Source of the DNA: an uncultured Collinsella sp. | GTDB taxonomy: Bacteria > Actinomycetota > Coriobacteriia > Coriobacteriales > Coriobacteriaceae | Length of the DNA: 16,006 bases | NCBI GenBank assembly: GCA_902465115.1 | Contig: CABQMC010000015.1 | Coordinates: 1 to 16,006 of the forward strand | Reading direction: 5' to 3' | Shown: piece after piece, positions 12,990 through 16,006 of the stretch | How the letters are laid out: each line of letters starts with the position of its first letter | Numbering within the stretch: the first letter of the stretch is position 1 | Made by a program: the position numbers and the translations under genes | The notes under the pieces: generated by a model | What the model was told of the DNA's origin: nothing | Databases searched by the model: none | Seen by the model: only the letters and a program-made list of their open reading frames with translations

Positions 12990-13033
12990 GAATACCGCAT
13001 GTTACGTGCATAGAAGGAGGAATGGGAGGAAAC

Positions 13034-15847
13034 GTGGCTGAGAACCTAAGCAACCAGTCTGTACCCGAAGCCGCGGCGCGCGTCGCTGCCGTGGTCAACC
13101 GCCTCGTTAACCGAATCGGCTCGAATGCCGAGTCCAGGGAGCGTCTCGCCGAGATCGAGATCCCCGAGGAGCTGCGCGACAATCTGGCGCTGTTCTTGCG
13201 CCTGGAGCGCCGTGTGCTTAGCGAGTATGATCCCGAGATCGCGGACCTGTTCGACAAGATTTTAACAGCCGAGATTGTGGTCAATGCCGGCAACCCCGGT
13301 ACCTGCGCTGCCGACGAAGCCGTCGACGAGCAGGGCGTGCCCACCGCCGACGAGCCCACTGCCGTGGCATTTCGTGAGGTCGTCGATTTGATCGACAGCC
13401 TGCCGCTCGATAAGCAGCAGGTCATCGTTCGCGCCTTTACGAGCTTTTTCCATCTGGCAAACCTGTCGGAGGAGAACTACCGTGTGGCGCAGCTGCGCGA
13501 GCGCGAGGCCGGTGCGTCGACCGATACCGAGGTCGATCCTGCCAACGAGCTTACCGTTGCCTATCACCAGCTGGTGAATGAGCTGGGTGTCGAGGGTGCC
13601 AACGAGCTGCTCGACAAGCTCGAGTTCCACCCTGTCTTTACCGCACATCCCACCGAGGCCCGTCGTAAGGCCGTCGAGGGCAAGATCCGCCGTATCTCCA
13701 ACCTGCTGGAGGAGCGTCCGCGTCTGGGCGGCTCCGACCTGGTGGAGAACGAGCGCCATATGCTGCAGGAGATCGACGCCCTGGTGCGTACGAGTCCCAT
13801 CGCGCTCAAGAAGCCCACGCCGGTCGAGGAAGCCGATACCATCATCGACATCTTCGATAACACGCTGTTCGACGTTATCCCCGTTATCTATCGTCGTTTT
13901 GACGATTGGGTGCTGGGCGACAAGGCCGGTACTGTGCCGCCGCTGTGCCCGGCGTTCTTCCATCCCGGCAGCTGGATCGGTTCCGACCGCGACGGTAACC
14001 CCAACGTCACCGCCAAGGTGAGCCGTGAGGTCGCCGCCAAGTACTTTACGCACATGGTGCTCAAGCTCGAGGACAAGTGCCGCCACATCGGCCGCAACCT
14101 CACGCTCGAGGCTACCTACAGCAAGCCGTCGGCCGAGCTCATTAACCTGTGGAACCATCAGGTCGAGATGAGCCCTCGTTACACGGCCCGCGCCGAGCTG
14201 ATCTCCGAGCACGAGCCGCATCGCGCCGTCATGCTCGTCATGGCCGACCGCCTGAACGCCACCGTCCGTCGTATCACCGACACCATGTACCACAGCGCCG
14301 ACGAGTTCCTGGATGACCTGCGCGTCGTCCAGCGTTCGCTGGCCGCCTGCGGTGCCGTCCGTGCTGCCTACGGCCCGGTCCAAACCATCATCTGGCAGGT
14401 CGAGTCCTTCGGCTTCCATATGGTCGAGATGGAGTTCCGTCAGCACTCCGTGGTGCATGCCCGCGCCCTTAAGGATATCCACGAGAACGGTATCCATGGC
14501 GACCTGCAGCCCATGACGCGCGAGGTCATCGATACCTTCCGCGCTATCGGCTCCATCCAAAAGCGCTACGGCAAGAAGATGGCGCACCGCTACATCATCT
14601 CGTTTACCAAGAGCGCTCAGCATGTGGCCGACGTCTTTGAGCTGGCGCACCTGTCCTTTGCACACGAGGAGGATGTCCCCGAGCTCGACGTGATCCCGTT
14701 GTTCGAGCAGCTCGAGGACCTCGAGGGCTGCGTCGACGTGCTCGATCAGATGCTTACGCTGCCCGTGGTGCAAAAGCGCCTTGCCCAGACCAACCGCCGC
14801 ATGGAGGTCATGCTGGGCTATTCCGACTCTTCCAAGGATGCCGGTCCTACCACGGCCATGCTCGCGCTGCACTCCGCGCAGGAGCGCATCGCCAAGTGGG
14901 CAGAGAAGAACGATATCGACCTGGTGCTCATGCACGGTCGCGGCGGTGCCGTGGGCCGTGGCGGCGGCCCGGCCAACAAGGCCGTGCTGGCGCAGCCCAA
15001 GGGTTCGGTCAACTGCTTCTTTAAGCTTACCGAGCAGGGCGAAGTCATCTTTGCCCGTTACGGCAACCGCACGCTGGCTCAGCGCCATGTTGAGTCCGTT
15101 GCCGCCGCAACGCTTTTGCAGTCGGCCCCGAGTGTCGAGAAGACCAACACCGAGACCACGCAGAAGTTCTGGGATATGGCCGAGAAGCTCAACACTGCAA
15201 GCCACGAACGCTATCTGGACCTGCTGAACACCGAGGACTTTACACCGTGGTTCTCGACCGTGACGCCGCTGACCGAGGTCGGTCTGCTGCCGATCGGCTC
15301 GCGTCCCGCCAAGCGCGGTCTGGGCGCCAAGTCGCTCGATGACCTGCGTACCATCCCGTGGATCTTCAGCTGGAGCCAGGCGCGCATTAACCTGGCCGCT
15401 TGGTACGGTCTGGGCACCGCCTGCGAGCAGCTTGGCGATCTTGACCAGCTCAAGGCTGCCTACCAGGAGTGGCCGTTCTTCCGCACCTTTATCGACAACA
15501 TCGAGATGTCGATTGCTAAGACCGATCAGCGCATCGCCAAGATGTATCTGCATCTGGGCGACCGCCAGGATCTGTCCGAGAAGGTCTTTACCGAGATGCA
15601 GCTCACGCGTAAGTGGGTCCTTGCCATCGTCGGTGACGAGTGGCCGCTGCAGCGCCGTCGCGTGCTCGGCTGCGCCGTCCGTGTACGTAACCCCTACGTC
15701 GACGCCCTGTCCATCGCCCAGGTCCGCGCCCTTCGCGAGGTGCGTATGAACCAGGACGAGATGGCCGAGGAGAAGAAGGCCGAGTACATGAGCCTGATTC
15801 TTTCGACTGTGACCGGCGTCTCGGCAGGATTGCAGAACACGGGGTAA
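13034..15847 (+). CDS. ppc: Phosphoenolpyruvate carboxylase
   Basis: The enzyme (937 residues from GTG 13034, or 941 from ATG 13022) makes oxaloacetate and phosphate from PEP and bicarbonate, an anaplerotic step that feeds aspartate and fermentative C4-acid synthesis. Motifs in order: HPVFTAHPTEARRK with the catalytic His near 205; SWIGSDRDGNPNVTA near 317-331; GYSDSSKDAGP near 596; the glycine-rich catalytic loop MHGRGGAVGRGGGPA near 633; TEQGEVI near 667; and a C-terminal NTG as in other bacterial enzymes. Length is in the normal range. The start is ambiguous: AAGGAGG ends 1 nt before the ATG at 13022, too near for good initiation, whereas GGGAGG sits 4 nt before the GTG at 13034. It is transcribed from its own promoter, downstream of hisS. 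Confidence 0.97.
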   Translation: MAENLSNQSVPEAAARVAAVVNRLVNRIGSNAESRERLAEIEIPEELRDNLALFLRLERRVLSEYDPEIADLFDKILTAEIVVNAGNPGTCAADEAVDEQGVPTADEPTAVAFREVVDLIDSLPLDKQQVIVRAFTSFFHLANLSEENYRVAQLREREAGASTDTEVDPANELTVAYHQLVNELGVEGANELLDKLEFHPVFTAHPTEARRKAVEGKIRRISNLLEERPRLGGSDLVENERHMLQEIDALVRTSPIALKKPTPVEEADTIIDIFDNTLFDVIPVIYRRFDDWVLGDKAGTVPPLCPAFFHPGSWIGSDRDGNPNVTAKVSREVAAKYFTHMVLKLEDKCRHIGRNLTLEATYSKPSAELINLWNHQVEMSPRYTARAELISEHEPHRAVMLVMADRLNATVRRITDTMYHSADEFLDDLRVVQRSLAACGAVRAAYGPVQTIIWQVESFGFHMVEMEFRQHSVVHARALKDIHENGIHGDLQPMTREVIDTFRAIGSIQKRYGKKMAHRYIISFTKSAQHVADVFELAHLSFAHEEDVPELDVIPLFEQLEDLEGCVDVLDQMLTLPVVQKRLAQTNRRMEVMLGYSDSSKDAGPTTAMLALHSAQERIAKWAEKNDIDLVLMHGRGGAVGRGGGPANKAVLAQPKGSVNCFFKLTEQGEVIFARYGNRTLAQRHVESVAAATLLQSAPSVEKTNTETTQKFWDMAEKLNTASHERYLDLLNTEDFTPWFSTVTPLTEVGLLPIGSRPAKRGLGAKSLDDLRTIPWIFSWSQARINLAAWYGLGTACEQLGDLDQLKAAYQEWPFFRTFIDNIEMSIAKTDQRIAKMYLHLGDRQDLSEKVFTEMQLTRKWVLAIVGDEWPLQRRRVLGCAVRVRNPYVDALSIAQVRALREVRMNQDEMAEEKKAEYMSLILSTVTGVSAGLQNTG

Positions 15848-15871
15848 TCGATAGCCCTGTAGTCGTTGTCC

Positions 15872-15998
15872 GGGGCGGCCGTTTGTTTTCTTTCCGGCGC
15901 GTCCTCGGACATGCAAGAAGCCCTCGCTGCGCACTTCGTGCGGCGAGGGCTTCTTGCGTCCTGCGGAATGCGCCGGAAAGAAAACAAACGGCGGCCCC
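15872..15998. repeat. Nested inverted repeat after ppc (outer stem plus inner hairpin)
   Basis: A perfect 23-bp outer repeat (15878-15900 with 15970-15992) gains five more pairs (15872-15876 with 15994-15998) after one G/G mismatch. Inside lies a second perfect 15-bp hairpin (15913-15927 with 15943-15957), capped by CGCAC/GTGCG. The fold resembles copies A and B, an outer stem around an inner hairpin, but lacks their GACCAGAAGGTC cap and linker, so it is a different family. It starts 25 bp past the ppc stop. The inner hairpin may act as the ppc terminator, though no T-run follows. Bases 15999-16006 lie outside the repeat. Confidence 0.8.
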
Positions 15999-16006
15999 TA
16001 CGATGT

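Noticed and set aside
12786..13013. A 75-codon frame between hisS and ppc
   Set aside because: It has no ribosome site, crosses the post-hisS hairpin and the ppc promoter, and its repeated peptide QCRKYF arises from local DNA repeats.
13262..15934. An 890-codon open frame on the minus strand opposite ppc
   Set aside because: ppc motifs are all present on the plus strand, and the antisense product has the same biased composition and no known domain. It also begins inside the repeat region after ppc.

Overview
The window looks like chromosomal DNA from a high-GC Gram-positive gut anaerobe. The best guess is a Coriobacteriia member close to Collinsella. The grounds are the GC-rich, GC-biased codon use, strong AAGGAGG-type ribosome sites, paired YhgE/Pip membrane proteins, and several palindromic intergenic repeats of a kind I associate with Collinsella. 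The assignment comes from recall, not from a search.

Layout. Positions 1-197 hold only palindromic repeats. A RpiR/MurR-type sugar-phosphate regulator (198-1052, minus strand) diverges from a glucose-type PTS EIIA protein (1379-1915), which has a clear promoter and terminator. A small lipoprotein of unknown function follows (2152-2709). A two-gene operon of large YhgE/Pip membrane proteins (3101-5917 and 5918-8107) is translationally coupled. Next come a DMT/EamA transporter (8441-9418), an M20 amidohydrolase (9540-10835), a truncated MFS transporter remnant (10875-11294), histidyl-tRNA synthetase hisS (11463-12776) and phosphoenolpyruvate carboxylase ppc (13034 or 13022 to 15847).

How they work together. 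The regulator and EIIA fit carbohydrate sensing and uptake. The M20 enzyme and the broken MFS gene look like the remains of a two-gene unit for importing and deacylating an N-acyl amino acid or peptide. hisS and ppc are housekeeping genes. The YhgE/Pip pair probably forms one envelope complex.

The most unusual content is between the genes. Two ~170-bp elements (2713-2882 and 8107-8275) share loops and linkers but have different stem sequences that still pair. They include three compensatory changes in one 12-bp hairpin, so the fold itself seems to be under selection. Other palindromes sit at 46-98 and its inverted partner 2890-2943, 107-158, 11216-11283, 11292-11355 and 15872-15998. The MFS gene loses homology exactly where two of these begin. 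I found no CRISPR array, rRNA, tRNA, transposase or phage gene.
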